A stretch of 64,000 nt of DNA from E44-bin89 sp034409565 (GCA_034409565.1 DAOUMS010000022.1:1-64000); one strand, 5' to 3'; positions 1 through 8,729 are shown, numbered from the stretch's first letter. Numbers and translations are program-made. Notes: generated by a model from the sequence alone, not told the origin.

Positions 1-604
1 CAAAGAATTCCCTGCCTCGGTCAGTCTGGATACTCTGGACAGGGAAACGCATTTCTTCAACTACTTTTTCCAGAAATTGTATAGTATTCGCAGCTGTGCG
101 GGCTGGATAAATTTCCATTACCTGGTAGCGAGTACAATCATCTATGGCGGTGTATTGATATATTCCGGGAGCGATTTTACAGGTATCTGCCTGGACTCTC
201 TCACCTGGAATAGGTCTGGAGTATCTCAGTATCTTTTTCTCGCGCTTAGGCCGTCGTAGGGGCTTGACCTTATTTTTTACCAGTATTTTATGAATGGTGG
301 CCAACGATAATGATAATTGATGCTGCCGTTTCAACTCGTTCTGAATACGGCGGGCGCCCAGATTGTTTTCGTGCCTGAGGAGGAGGACTAATTGCTCCTG
401 CTCCATGAAGATTTTCTTGTTGGGAGCGCTTTGAGGTCTTCGACTATTACCAACCAAGCCAGCTAAGCCGGATTCCTCATATCGTTGAAGCCATTTTCTC
501 AGAGTCGGTCGGGAGATCCCGCATCGCTGGCAAGTAATGCCCAGATTCCCAGAAGCTTGGTAATGTTTGATCCATCGTAACCTGGTATGTATTTCTTGAT
601 TCAT
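1..604 (-). CDS. IS481-family transposase, 3' end beyond window
   Basis: DDE transposase of an IS481-type insertion sequence. The reading frame starts at an ATG at 604 and stays open to the window edge, giving about 201 residues. The N-terminal third is a helix-turn-helix region (CGISRPTLRKWLQRYEESG). The integrase core follows, with the first Asp in VQADTCKIAPG and the second in IQTDRGREFF. The third acidic residue would lie outside the window. The frame looks intact, so the element may be recent, but neither terminal inverted repeat could be fixed. The right end should lie shortly above 604. It sits beside other mobile-element debris and a tRNA. Confidence 0.85.
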   Translation of the reverse strand, partial: MNQEIHTRLRWIKHYQASGNLGITCQRCGISRPTLRKWLQRYEESGLAGLVGNSRRPQSAPNKKIFMEQEQLVLLLRHENNLGARRIQNELKRQHQLSLSLATIHKILVKNKVKPLRRPKREKKILRYSRPIPGERVQADTCKIAPGIYQYTAIDDCTRYQVMEIYPARTAANTIQFLEKVVEEMRFPVQSIQTDRGREFF

Positions 605-938
605 AGCACCATTTTAGTTGAAATGATGTCTATGAATCACACAAAAAATAAGAGCATGTAGAACTTTTTGTGCTCAAATTTGTCCAGTAGAGGCTATGCT
701 TTGGGGCAATAGATGCCATGCCCTAAAAGTACGGTTTGGCAACGTGTTTGGTATCTAGAAACTGTTCTTAATCTGACAATTGCTTCCTATGATGAAAGAG
801 TAATGCAAGTAACTTTGGTCGCAACCTAAATGTTTATCCTCCTTGAGATCTAGCTAAGCGTCCTATTCGTGCCATGAATGAATGCACACTGTAAAGTCCT
901 AAACCCCGAGCCCCTTACCCTGAATTAGAAGCGCAGTT
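605..938. other. Non-coding or degraded stretch beside the IS
   Basis: About 330 bases without a convincing gene, SD-led start or RNA gene. The right terminal repeat of the IS481-type element is expected near its lower end, perhaps around 670-690, but I could not pair it with the other end. The rest looks like decayed mobile-element DNA with stops in every frame. Confidence 0.4.
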
Positions 939-1151
939 CTAATTTAAACTCGCTAAGACAATTGGAAGGCGGCTCGGATTCTTACTGGTCCGATAATCGA
1001 CTACGTATGGCCTTTTCTCCTTCAGCACATGATATACTATCTTAAGAAGATACCTGGCTACTATAGTCTTGGCTACATTCGGCCTTTTAATCTTTCTCAG
1101 GGCATTCAACCGCTCCCGTATCTGACCATCAGCATATGACGCTGGCACCAC
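939..1151 (-). pseudogene. C-terminal remnant resembling IS110-family transposase
   Basis: About 70 residues are readable. A basic stretch (RLNALRKIKRPNVAKTIVAR followed by LLKIVYHVLKEKRPY) looks like the C-terminal end of IS110/IS116-type transposases, where this pattern closes the Tnp20 domain. No N-terminal RuvC-like DEDD domain is present. Upstream the same frame closes at a stop codon, and there is no SD site. I read it as a decayed fragment. The family call rests on this short motif only, so it is tentative. Confidence 0.4.
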
Positions 1152-1288
1152 AGCCTCTCTTACACATTCTGGGTGTGCAGCAATGTGTCATTCTGTATGA
1201 TCAGAGGAAGCGGTTCTATTTCATCGATAAGTAACCCAGCTCTAGCTATTCAGTTACTAAAAAGACGACTGGTATCCCAAGCTCTTAG

Positions 1289-1594
1289 GCTCAGGCAGAA
1301 AAGAAGCAACTTATTGCCATTCGTTTGGAGTTGGAGACAAAGTTGTCAGATACAAGGGTAGAGCTTGCCGACATAGAGACGGTAAAAAGCTTCGTGGGAG
1401 TGTTAAAAGATGTGCTTAATAGTACGGTAATAACTGAGAGAAAATCATTAATTAAAAGCTTTGTTAAAGAGGTAAGAGTTGCTGGCTCAGAGGTGTCGCT
1501 GGATTATACGCCGGAGTTGTTAGCAGGAATGACATCAAGGGAAACGCTTAAAATTCCCCCTATTGTACACTATGGTGGGCGGTACAGGACTTGA
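1289..1594 (+). pseudogene. C-terminal fragment of large serine recombinase
   Basis: The frame is open from 1289 after an in-frame TAG. It encodes a charged coiled-coil segment followed by TERKSLIKSFVKEVRVAGSE and a beta-rich end, the usual layout of the C-terminal tail of large serine recombinases. The catalytic resolvase domain and the zinc-ribbon domain are missing, and the sequence upstream is broken by stops. The last codons (VHYGGRYRT) are translated from the 3' end of the adjacent tRNA-Val gene, read antisense. This suggests that the recombinase belonged to an element whose boundary was the tRNA 3' end. Confidence 0.6.
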
Positions 1595-1648
1595 ACCTGT
1601 GACCTCCTGCGTGTGAAGCAGGCGCTCTAACCACTGAGCTAACCGCCC
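1573..1648 (-). tRNA. tRNA-Val (anticodon CAC)
   Basis: A complete cloverleaf folds on the minus strand. The 7-bp acceptor stem is GGGCGGT/ACCGCCC, the D arm is GCTC..GAGC, and the anticodon stem is CCTGC/GCAGG around the loop TTCACAC, which gives anticodon CAC. The T arm is ACAGG-TTCAAGT-CCTGT. The discriminator A and an encoded CCA are present. The recombinase fragment on the other strand ends inside its 3' half. Confidence 0.95.
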
Positions 1649-1659
1649 TGACATCAGCT

Positions 1660-1688
1660 ATTTTACTCGAAACGGGGGGCATTGTAAA
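1660..1688 (-). promoter_or_regulatory. Sigma70-type promoter of tRNA-Val
   Basis: Read on the minus strand: -35 TTTACA at 1688-1683, a 17-nt spacer, and -10 TAAAAT at 1665-1660, eleven nucleotides upstream of the mature tRNA 5' end at 1648. Confidence 0.7.
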
Positions 1689-1751
1689 TCACCCGTCTTT
1701 CCATTACCGAATTTTTATCGTGGAAAGACACCACTCCGACCGCACATGTGT

Positions 1752-1757
1752 TATAAT
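1752..1757 (+). promoter_or_regulatory. Possible -10 box (TATAAT) for the glycan operon
   Basis: A perfect TATAAT lies 56 nt before the first gene of the plus-strand sugar operon. No recognisable -35 hexamer sits 16-18 nt upstream, so this is either an activator-dependent promoter or chance. Confidence 0.35.
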
Positions 1758-1813
1758 GACGAGCAAGGGAGGGAATTTGCAGCATAGCCGGATATTATCC
1801 CTCCAATCTAAAA

Positions 1814-2704
1814 ATGAAGAAGCCGGAAAAGCCAGTCATAATCGTCGGCATGCCAGCCTATAACGAGGAGAAATACGTTGGCAGCGTTGTCCTGCAGGCG
1901 CGGCAATTTGCCGATGAAGTGGTGGTGGTTGATGATGGTAGTTCTGACCGTACCGGGCAGGTAGCCAGGCTGGCCGGCGCCACGGTGGTGCCGCACCGGG
2001 AAAACAGGGGCTATGGTGCCACCGTCCAGACTGTGCTCGCCGAGGCAAAGAAGAGAAACCCGGACGTGCTGGTGCTGCTTGATGCTGACGGCCAGCATAA
2101 CCCGGAAGAGATATCATCTCTGGTGAACGCTATCGCCGCTGGTTCTGATGTGGCCATAGGGTCGCGAAAGCTAAAGAGCGCCGATATTCCGGCCTACCGC
2201 AGGTTCGGGCAAAGAATCATTGCCTACTTCACCCGCGTGCTTTCCCGGAGCACGCTGTCGGACACTGAATCAGGCTTCAGGGCCTTCTCCCGGAAGGCAG
2301 TAAGCGTGCTCGAACCAAAGGAGAGGGGCATGGCCATATCGGCGGAGACAATATCTGAGGCTATGGCCAAAGGGCTCAAAATCGCCGAGGTTCCCATCTC
2401 GGCCATTTACACCAGGGATGGCTCAACGCTCAATCCGGTAAAGCATGGCCTCGGTGTTCTGAACCGGGTGATGGTGATGATATCGGAGAAAAGGCCACTG
2501 CTGTTCTTCGGACTGGCCGGCGGTATCGCCATTACCCTGGGCATTGTGGCCGGTATTTTAGTTCTGAGGGCCCTTTTCACCGTTAACGAACTGGCGGTGG
2601 GCACGGCACTGGTGTCAATGCTTTTAATCACCGTTGGCATGCTGTGTATCTTTGCCGGCGTAATTCTGAACGTGCTCGTGAAGCGGATACGTGATTCACT
2701 GTGA
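1814..2704 (+). CDS. Membrane-anchored GT2 glycosyltransferase, dolichol-P-mannose synthase-like
   Basis: Transfers a sugar from a nucleotide donor, probably to a polyprenyl phosphate at the inner face of the membrane. The GT-A fold is clear: the nucleotide-binding DDGSSD at residues 40-45 and the metal-binding DADGQH at 90-95. Two hydrophobic helices at about 229-252 and 262-287 form a C-terminal anchor, as in archaeal-type DPM synthases. No strong SD precedes the ATG. The stop overlaps a downstream GTG (GTGA), so translation was coupled to what is now an epimerase stump. The acceptor is unknown. Confidence 0.85.
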   Translation: MKKPEKPVIIVGMPAYNEEKYVGSVVLQARQFADEVVVVDDGSSDRTGQVARLAGATVVPHRENRGYGATVQTVLAEAKKRNPDVLVLLDADGQHNPEEISSLVNAIAAGSDVAIGSRKLKSADIPAYRRFGQRIIAYFTRVLSRSTLSDTESGFRAFSRKAVSVLEPKERGMAISAETISEAMAKGLKIAEVPISAIYTRDGSTLNPVKHGLGVLNRVMVMISEKRPLLFFGLAGGIAITLGIVAGILVLRALFTVNELAVGTALVSMLLITVGMLCIFAGVILNVLVKRIRDSL

Positions 2705-2808
2705 GGAAGTATTTTATCACCGGTGGCGCTGGTTTTATTGGCAGCCACCTGGTTGACCGCCTTGTAATTAGTAAAGCTGACCTAGGGAAGCAAGCATGCA
2801 GGCGGTAA
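2701..2808 (+). pseudogene. 35-codon N-terminal stump of NAD-dependent epimerase
   Basis: A GTG start overlapping the previous stop opens a frame encoding a perfect extended-SDR N-terminus (VRKYFITGGAGFIGSHLVDR) with the Rossmann TGGAGFIG motif. It breaks into unrelated sequence and stops after 35 codons. Intact relatives have about 310 residues, as does the paralogue ending at 24015. The next gene starts inside the stump, which fits an internal deletion of an epimerase gene that removed everything between its first beta-alpha unit and the nucleotidyltransferase. Confidence 0.75.
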
Positions 2809-3503
2809 TATTGGCTGGCGGTCTGGGCACAAGGCTGGGAGAACTGACCCGGGATACGCCCAAAGTGATGCTGCCCTTCAACGACAAACCATTCCTCTAC
2901 TACATCATAAGCCTTCTGGAGAAACAGGGTATAAAAAATATTGTCCTGTGCATCGGCTATCTCGGGGAACAGGTGAAAAATTTCTTTGGCGATGGTAAAA
3001 AGCTGGGCGTAAATATCAAATACAGCGTGGAAAGCCGACAGTTGCTCGGTACCGGGGGTGCCCTGAAGCAGGCAAGACATTTGCTGAACGAATATTTCCT
3101 GGTGCTCAACGGGGATACCTACCTGCCGGTTGATTACCCAGAAGTGGAGAAGGAGTACCTGCGACTGGGGCAAAAAGCCATGATGGTGGTCTATAATAAT
3201 GAGGCGAATACTGGCGTGAAAAATAACGTTGCTCTCGGCAGCGACCAAATGGTGGTCAGCTATGATAAAAAGGGTACTTCACCTGACCTGAAGTACGCGG
3301 AAGCAGGCGCCGTGATACTCCGGAAGGAGACACTGGGTTTTATACCAGAGGGTGAAAAAATCTCCTTTGAAGATGGCATATATCAGCGCCTGATAGCGCA
3401 GGGGAAAATGGCCGCTTATATTACGCGTCAGCGGTTTTACGATATTGGCACGCCGGAGCAGCGGCAGGTCTTTGCCGAATTAGTAAAGAAGGTGTCGGCA
3501 TGA
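2796..3503 (+). CDS. hddC: Heptose-1-phosphate guanylyltransferase-like nucleotidyltransferase
   Basis: Probably joins D-glycero-D-manno-heptose 1-phosphate with GTP to give GDP-heptose. The NTP-transferase signature LAGGLGTRL is at residues 6-14 and TPKVMLP at 21-27. A catalytic Asp lies in LNGDTYL, and the 235-residue length fits HddC/short RmlA-like enzymes. The heptose assignment comes from context: the next two genes are the heptose kinase and bisphosphatase. Alone, it could equally be a mannose- or glucose-1-phosphate nucleotidyltransferase. It overlaps the next gene by 4 nt. Confidence 0.75.
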   Translation: MQAVILAGGLGTRLGELTRDTPKVMLPFNDKPFLYYIISLLEKQGIKNIVLCIGYLGEQVKNFFGDGKKLGVNIKYSVESRQLLGTGGALKQARHLLNEYFLVLNGDTYLPVDYPEVEKEYLRLGQKAMMVVYNNEANTGVKNNVALGSDQMVVSYDKKGTSPDLKYAEAGAVILRKETLGFIPEGEKISFEDGIYQRLIAQGKMAAYITRQRFYDIGTPEQRQVFAELVKKVSA

Positions 3504-4480
3504 TTATTACGCGTACTCCGTTCCGAATCAGTTTTGCCGGCGGCGGCACCGATTTACGGGAGTTTTACCGGCAGGAACCAGGGGCAGTGGTAAGCACGGC
3601 GATAAACAAATACATGTACATTATCGTCAATAAGCGCTTTACCGATGCCATCAGGGTCAGCTACTACGCCAAAACGGAAATCGTTGACCGTGTTGACGAG
3701 ATACGCCATTCTCTGGTCAGGGAATCCCTGAAAAGGGTCGGTATCAGTCAGGGAATAGAGATTGCCTCGGTGGCTGACGTTCATGCCGGGGCTGGGCTTG
3801 GCTCTTCCGGCAGCTTCACCGTGGGTCTACTGAACGCGCTTTATGCCTATAAGGGGGCTCTCAAGTCAGCCGAAGAGCTTGCCCGGGAAGCCAGCCACAT
3901 TGAAATTGATGTCCTAGGCGAGCCGGTCGGCAAGCAGGACCAGTACATCGCTGCCTACGGGGGCCTTCGCTACTTTCAGTTCAACCCGGATGAAAGCGTC
4001 ATCAACGAGCCGGTTATGTGGTCGAAGGGACGCAAAGAAACACTGGTGCAAAACCTGCTGCTGCTTTACACCGGCGATATTCATGAGGCCGGCCACATTC
4101 TGCAGGAGCAGAAAGAAAAAACATCACAGCCGGATAAGATGACCAGCCTGAGAAAAATGCGCGACATGGCCATGACACTGAAAGACCAGCTAAACAGCGA
4201 TGCCACCGCCGGCGTCATAGGCGAGACGTTACATCGCGGGTGGCAGTTGAAGAAGGAACTGGCCAGTGGCATCAGCAACGATAAAATTGACGGGTACTAT
4301 GAAAGGGCACTGAAGGCCGGAGCGCTGGGCGGCAAGGTTCTCGGTGCCGGAGGCGGTGGTTTTCTGCTCCTGTACTGCCCGGAATCGAAGCAGTCGCTGG
4401 TCAGAAAAGCACTCAGTGACCTGCCAGTCCTGGAATTCTCCTTCGAACCGGAGGGGAGTAAAATAATCTACGTCATTTAA
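3500..4480 (+). CDS. hddA: D-glycero-D-manno-heptose 7-phosphate kinase (GHMP family)
   Basis: Phosphorylates heptose 7-phosphate at C1 to the 1,7-bisphosphate. It is a GHMP kinase: N-terminal RTPFRISFAGGGTDL, the ATP-binding GAGLGSSGS at residues 97-105, and C-terminal motif 3 (GGKVLGAGGGGF). Length 326 is typical of HddA. The ATG overlaps the previous stop, indicating translational coupling. The combination with GmhB and an HddC-like enzyme makes a general sugar kinase less likely. Confidence 0.85.
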   Translation: MIITRTPFRISFAGGGTDLREFYRQEPGAVVSTAINKYMYIIVNKRFTDAIRVSYYAKTEIVDRVDEIRHSLVRESLKRVGISQGIEIASVADVHAGAGLGSSGSFTVGLLNALYAYKGALKSAEELAREASHIEIDVLGEPVGKQDQYIAAYGGLRYFQFNPDESVINEPVMWSKGRKETLVQNLLLLYTGDIHEAGHILQEQKEKTSQPDKMTSLRKMRDMAMTLKDQLNSDATAGVIGETLHRGWQLKKELASGISNDKIDGYYERALKAGALGGKVLGAGGGGFLLLYCPESKQSLVRKALSDLPVLEFSFEPEGSKIIYVI

Positions 4481-4506
4481 ACCTCGGATAGGGGAGAAAA
4501 CAAGCC

Positions 4507-5040
4507 ATGGCGTACCGTGCCGTATTTCTCGACCGGGACGGGACAATGAACCGTGATGTACCGTATTGCCGCCGTCCCGAGGATTTTGAGCTTTTCCCGA
4601 ATACCGCCAGAGCCATAAAGCGGCTCAATGAAAGCGGCTACAAAGTGATTATAATTACCAACCAGTCCGGTGTTGCCCGTGGCTATTTTACCGAGAAAAC
4701 CCTCGCTCGAATTCACCAGAAGATGCGGGACCAGCTGGCGGAAGGAGATGCCCACATTGATGGCATCTATTACTGCCCCCACCACCCGGATGACAACTGC
4801 GATTGCCGCAAGCCAAAGCCCAAAATGGTGTTGCAGGCGGTACAGGAACACGATGTCGACCTCAAGCGGTCCTTTATGGTGGGGGACAAAACGCTGGATA
4901 TCCAGCTTGGCCAGAGCGTGGGCTGCCGTACCGTCTTGATACCATCTGACCTCGGTGATGCCGGTCCGGAGCCGTGTTCACCCGATTACACCGCTGCCGA
5001 CCTTTACCAGGCGGCGCTGTGGATTATCGAGCAGAAATGA
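4507..5040 (+). CDS. gmhB: D-glycero-D-manno-heptose 1,7-bisphosphate phosphatase
   Basis: HAD-family phosphatase that removes the 7-phosphate from heptose bisphosphate. The nucleophile motif DRDGT is at residues 9-13. Motif II lies in IITNQSG, and motif III/IV is RKPKP..MVGDK. The GmhB zinc loop CPHHPDDNCDC is present. At 177 residues it is a normal GmhB. An SD (GGGGAG) precedes the ATG. It overlaps the next glycosyltransferase by 4 nt. The sedoheptulose-7-phosphate isomerase GmhA, needed before these steps, is not in the window. Confidence 0.9.
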   Translation: MAYRAVFLDRDGTMNRDVPYCRRPEDFELFPNTARAIKRLNESGYKVIIITNQSGVARGYFTEKTLARIHQKMRDQLAEGDAHIDGIYYCPHHPDDNCDCRKPKPKMVLQAVQEHDVDLKRSFMVGDKTLDIQLGQSVGCRTVLIPSDLGDAGPEPCSPDYTAADLYQAALWIIEQK

Positions 5041-6170
5041 AAATACTGGTGGTATCGGAGTATTTCTATCCCTATGGTGGTGCCGAATTATCGCTGTGGA
5101 AACTGTGCGGCAAACTCGTACAGAAAGGTCACCAGGTTCAGGTTATCACGGCACGGCGCAGCGGAGAGCCCGATTATGAAGTAAAAGAAGGTATTGAGAT
5201 ATTCCAGCCGTTTGCTACGGGAAATCTCATTCAGCGCTTTATCTTCGCCGTTAAGCTGTACTCGTATCTTAAGAGGTGGCTGCGGGGCAGAGAAGTTGAC
5301 ATAATCTATAACCTCAGTTATGTTCCGACATTACCCGCCACCCGCATCGCCCGGAAATATGGCATACCATCGGTTACGCTGCTGGGCCACTTCTGCGGTC
5401 GAAAGTGGCTTCAACTGGTGAACCTGCCCCTGGCCCTGCTCAATTTTCTTGCCGAAAAGCTGACCATCCGCTTGGGCAAACACCAGGTGCTGGTAACGCA
5501 GTGCCGAGATACCGCGGAAAAAGTGTCCGGTAGCACCAGCGCCGAGATTGAGGTTATCGCCAATACCCTGCTGGAACCAACGGCGATTGCCAGGACCAGA
5601 GAGGCAACAGACAGCAGAGAAATGCGCCAGAAACTGGATATAACGGACGATGAGCTATTTCTTTTGCATGTCGGGGCGCTGATTCGGACCAAAAATGCTT
5701 ATAATTTGATTAGGGCCTTAGCTGGCTGGCAGCAGAAGTTCAAGCTGGTCCTTGTCGGGGATGGGCCAGAACGACCTCGAATCGAAAAGCTGCTCAGTCA
5801 TCTAGGATTGACGGACAGGGTCTTTCTGCTGGGGAAAAAGCCGCATGATGAGACACTGTCTATCATGAGGTCGTGCGATGGGCTGCTTTTATCATCGATA
5901 TGTGAACAGGTGCCCAATGTGGTGCTGGAGGCGCTGGCCCTGGGTAGGCCGGTCATCGCCACCCGCGTGGGGGGTGTCCCCGAGATAAAATCGGCCAATC
6001 TGCACCTGGTGAACCATCTCGAAGAAATGAAGTCGGTTATTGAAAGTGGCATTAAGGTGGCCGGGGAAGATACAATTATGGAAGACTACTCGCTGGACAG
6101 GGTGGCCGCACAGTATGAGAGGTTGTTCTTGCGTCTGGCTGGTTCTAAAATGAAAGGTAAGCAGGGGTAG
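5037..6170 (+). CDS. GT4 family glycosyltransferase
   Basis: GT-B glycosyltransferase of 377 residues. The N-terminus MKILVVSEYFYPYGGAEL is the typical GT4 acceptor domain with a GGAE loop. The donor domain has LLHVGALIRTKN, LVGDGPER and an E-x7-E region (SSICEQVPNVVLEALALGRP). I chose the ATG overlapping the gmhB stop (ATGA), because the longer frame would begin inside gmhB and adds non-conserved residues. Together with the heptose genes it may be the heptosyl or an adjacent transferase; the specificity cannot be read. Confidence 0.85.
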   Translation: MKILVVSEYFYPYGGAELSLWKLCGKLVQKGHQVQVITARRSGEPDYEVKEGIEIFQPFATGNLIQRFIFAVKLYSYLKRWLRGREVDIIYNLSYVPTLPATRIARKYGIPSVTLLGHFCGRKWLQLVNLPLALLNFLAEKLTIRLGKHQVLVTQCRDTAEKVSGSTSAEIEVIANTLLEPTAIARTREATDSREMRQKLDITDDELFLLHVGALIRTKNAYNLIRALAGWQQKFKLVLVGDGPERPRIEKLLSHLGLTDRVFLLGKKPHDETLSIMRSCDGLLLSSICEQVPNVVLEALALGRPVIATRVGGVPEIKSANLHLVNHLEEMKSVIESGIKVAGEDTIMEDYSLDRVAAQYERLFLRLAGSKMKGKQG

Positions 6171-6171
6171 T

Positions 6172-7512
6172 ATGATGCTGAAAGAAAAACTGCGGAACGG
6201 TGAAAAGACTATAGGTATCTGGGGCATCGGCTATATCGGTTATTCGTCAATGGCCCATTTCGCCAGCCGGGGCGTCAGGTGCCTGGGAACGGATATTGAT
6301 GCCGACAAAGTTGACCGAATAAACAAGGGCATACTGCCGATACACAACATCGAGTACTGGCTCGGCTTTGACACCAAACCGCTGGTTACCTCCGGCATGA
6401 TGAGGGCCACCACCGACTGGCAGCAGCTCATCAGTGAAGATTTCCCGGTGCATCTGATATGTATCCCCACAGAGAAGGATGATGTCCCCTATGATGGCAT
6501 TCTGGTGGATGTGCTGGAAAAGCTGTCCACTTTTGGCAAGGTGAGTATGGAGTTCCCGCCGCTCATCATCATCGAGTCAACACTGACCCCGAACACGACC
6601 GAAAAGACAATCATACCGGCTTTTGAGAAGAAGGGGCTGAAGGTGGGTAAAGATATACTGGTTGGTGTGGCGCCGCGCCGCGACTGGTTTATCAGCCCCG
6701 AAAAAAGCCTGAAAAATTTGCCCAGGGTGGTCGGGGGCACCACGCCCGAGACTACGGCGTTGATGGGAGAGGTCCTGGGTATAGTCTGTGATACCATACT
6801 GCCGGCTAGAGACCACCGGCACGCGGAACTGGTCAAGAGCATTGAGAACGCCTACCGGCACGTTGAAATTACGCTGGCCAATCAGCTGTCTCTGGCCTAT
6901 CCTGATATTGATATGCGCGAAGTGCTGGCGCTGGTGGGCACCAAATGGAACATCGGCACCTACCACCCCAGCTTTGGCACGGGTGGCTACTGCATCCCGC
7001 TATCGAGCCAGTACGTACTCTCCGGCACCAGGCATGCGGGCAAGCTCAGCATTTTGCACTCGGCCGTTGACACCGACCGGGCTCTGCCGGCCATGGTGGC
7101 CGAAAGCCTGATGAAAAGAGGCGCCCGGAAGGTAGGCATTCTTGGCCTGGCCTACAAAGGCGACCTTAAAGTCCATACGCTGAGCCCAACGCTGCGCATT
7201 GTGTCCCATCTGAAGCAAAAAGGCATTGCTGTCAAGGTACACGACCCGTACTATACAGAGGCGGAGATAAAACAGTTATGCGGCGCTGAGACATTCCGCT
7301 TCCCGGATGACCTGGGTCAATTTGATACCATATTGATTGTCGCCGACCATAGGGATTATCAGGCAATTTCGCAGCATCAGGTTCTATCCAGACTCAAAAA
7401 CTGCCGGCTCATCCTGGATAACACCGGTATCTGGCAGGGTTTTGGGTTTGCCCGGGCTGGTATTGAGTACCACCTGGCCGGCACCACGAACTGGCTGGGA
7501 GAATCTAAGTGA
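6172..7512 (+). CDS. UDP-glucose/GDP-mannose dehydrogenase-family enzyme
   Basis: Oxidises a nucleotide sugar to its uronic acid with two NAD+. It has the N-terminal Rossmann motif GIWGIGYIG at residues 15-23, the central domain, and the catalytic Cys274 in GTGGYCIPLSSQY. The C-terminal domain carries KVGILGLAYKGDLK. Length 446 fits. The active-site loop differs from classical Ugd (GGSCLPKD), which is present as a second enzyme ending at 22718, and is closer to the WecC/WbpO style. The substrate is therefore probably not plain UDP-glucose. It follows the previous gene by one base. Confidence 0.85.
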   Translation: MMLKEKLRNGEKTIGIWGIGYIGYSSMAHFASRGVRCLGTDIDADKVDRINKGILPIHNIEYWLGFDTKPLVTSGMMRATTDWQQLISEDFPVHLICIPTEKDDVPYDGILVDVLEKLSTFGKVSMEFPPLIIIESTLTPNTTEKTIIPAFEKKGLKVGKDILVGVAPRRDWFISPEKSLKNLPRVVGGTTPETTALMGEVLGIVCDTILPARDHRHAELVKSIENAYRHVEITLANQLSLAYPDIDMREVLALVGTKWNIGTYHPSFGTGGYCIPLSSQYVLSGTRHAGKLSILHSAVDTDRALPAMVAESLMKRGARKVGILGLAYKGDLKVHTLSPTLRIVSHLKQKGIAVKVHDPYYTEAEIKQLCGAETFRFPDDLGQFDTILIVADHRDYQAISQHQVLSRLKNCRLILDNTGIWQGFGFARAGIEYHLAGTTNWLGESK

Positions 7513-7543
7513 AAACCCTCATACCAAAGCACCGGACGGGAAA

Positions 7544-8710
7544 ATGACCCAGCATAACGTGATGCCAGCGCTTAACATAGTATTTGTCGCCTCGCCTGGT
7601 TCGCCTTATGGCGAGGAAACTTTAAGAACAAACGTTTTGCAGGTCCTCAGATCTATAGCCGACGAGATATTCGTGATTACTGGTAATCTACCACCGAGTA
7701 TTAGCCCCGATGAGAAACTACATATCAAAAATATAAGATACGACAACGAAAAGGGCACGATACTGAAAAAGATTGCCAAGCATATAGCTTTGCAATTTAA
7801 AATAGCTTACTACCTCATGAAGGTACCGCGGAAATTCAATATAGCTATCTTTTACTGCGCACAGACCTACCTGCCCACGATGCTGGCCGCCAAACTGCGG
7901 GGACTGAAAACAGTGGCTGTCGCCACCGGAACGACGGCAAAGCTTGATATGCCGAATTATTACTGGATTATACTGGCAACTATAAACGGGCTGCTGGAGA
8001 AGATAAATTATGCCCTCGCCGACCGAATCGTCGTGGAGTCGGAAACTTTTATCGCTTTTATGAATCTGGGTAAACACAGGCGAAAAATCGCGGTTAATGG
8101 CGGCAGGTATATAGACACACTGTTATTTGCCAACAGAAAGAGTCTGAAAGACAGGAAATATCTGGCCGGGTATGTGGGACGGCTGGCCCTGGGCAAGGGC
8201 ATTATGAATTTCATAAAAGCTATACCTTTAATACAGAGAAAGTATGGCGGGGCAAATTTCCTCATCGGCGGGGACGGCCCTTTGCTGCCAGTGGTAAGAG
8301 GTGAAACAGAGAACAAAGCTCTCTATAAAAGGGTTGAAGTCCCGGGCTGGATTTCACACGATAAGGACCTCACTTCGTACTTTAATGAGTTGAAAGTGCT
8401 TGTCCTGGCTTCTTACAGCGAGGGGCTGCCGGCAATCGTGCAGGAAGCTATGGCCTGCGGCGTGGTCGTTCTGGCCACGCCTGTGGGAGGCATACCCGAC
8501 CTGGTAAAAGACGGGGAAACAGGCTTTATTCTTGAAGACGACTCTCCCGAGTGCATTGCCAGAAATGTTATCCGTGTTTCGGAGCGTCCTGACCTTGAGG
8601 AGATATCGCGAAATGCCCGTCGATTGATAGAAAAAGAGTATACTTTTAATGTTATATCGGATAAGTGGCAGCGTTTATTGCTGGAACTGGTGACGGGAAA
8701 ACCAAAATAG
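7544..8710 (+). CDS. GT4 family glycosyltransferase
   Basis: A 388-residue GT-B transferase. The donor domain contains YVGRLALGKGIMNFIKAI, LIGGDGPLL and the E-x7-E motif SYSEGLPAIVQEAMACG. I use the ATG at 7544, preceded by GGACGGG at a good distance. The frame is open further upstream but would overlap the dehydrogenase by 170 bases with no SD. It is the last gene of the plus-strand operon. Only 19 bases separate it from the convergent gene ending at 8730, and no terminator hairpin is visible there. Confidence 0.85.
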   Translation: MTQHNVMPALNIVFVASPGSPYGEETLRTNVLQVLRSIADEIFVITGNLPPSISPDEKLHIKNIRYDNEKGTILKKIAKHIALQFKIAYYLMKVPRKFNIAIFYCAQTYLPTMLAAKLRGLKTVAVATGTTAKLDMPNYYWIILATINGLLEKINYALADRIVVESETFIAFMNLGKHRRKIAVNGGRYIDTLLFANRKSLKDRKYLAGYVGRLALGKGIMNFIKAIPLIQRKYGGANFLIGGDGPLLPVVRGETENKALYKRVEVPGWISHDKDLTSYFNELKVLVLASYSEGLPAIVQEAMACGVVVLATPVGGIPDLVKDGETGFILEDDSPECIARNVIRVSERPDLEEISRNARRLIEKEYTFNVISDKWQRLLLELVTGKPK

Positions 8711-8729
8711 ACGGGGCTTATTAAAAACC

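Noticed and set aside
1173..1361. 62-codon plus-strand frame before the recombinase fragment
   Set aside because: No similarity to recombinase zinc-ribbon or any known pattern; read as decayed DNA.
2628..3248. 206-codon minus-strand frame
   Set aside because: Antisense to hddC; no domain pattern.
4974..5036. Longer N-terminus for the GT4 gene
   Set aside because: Lies inside gmhB; the ATG at 5037 overlapping the gmhB stop fits the family start.
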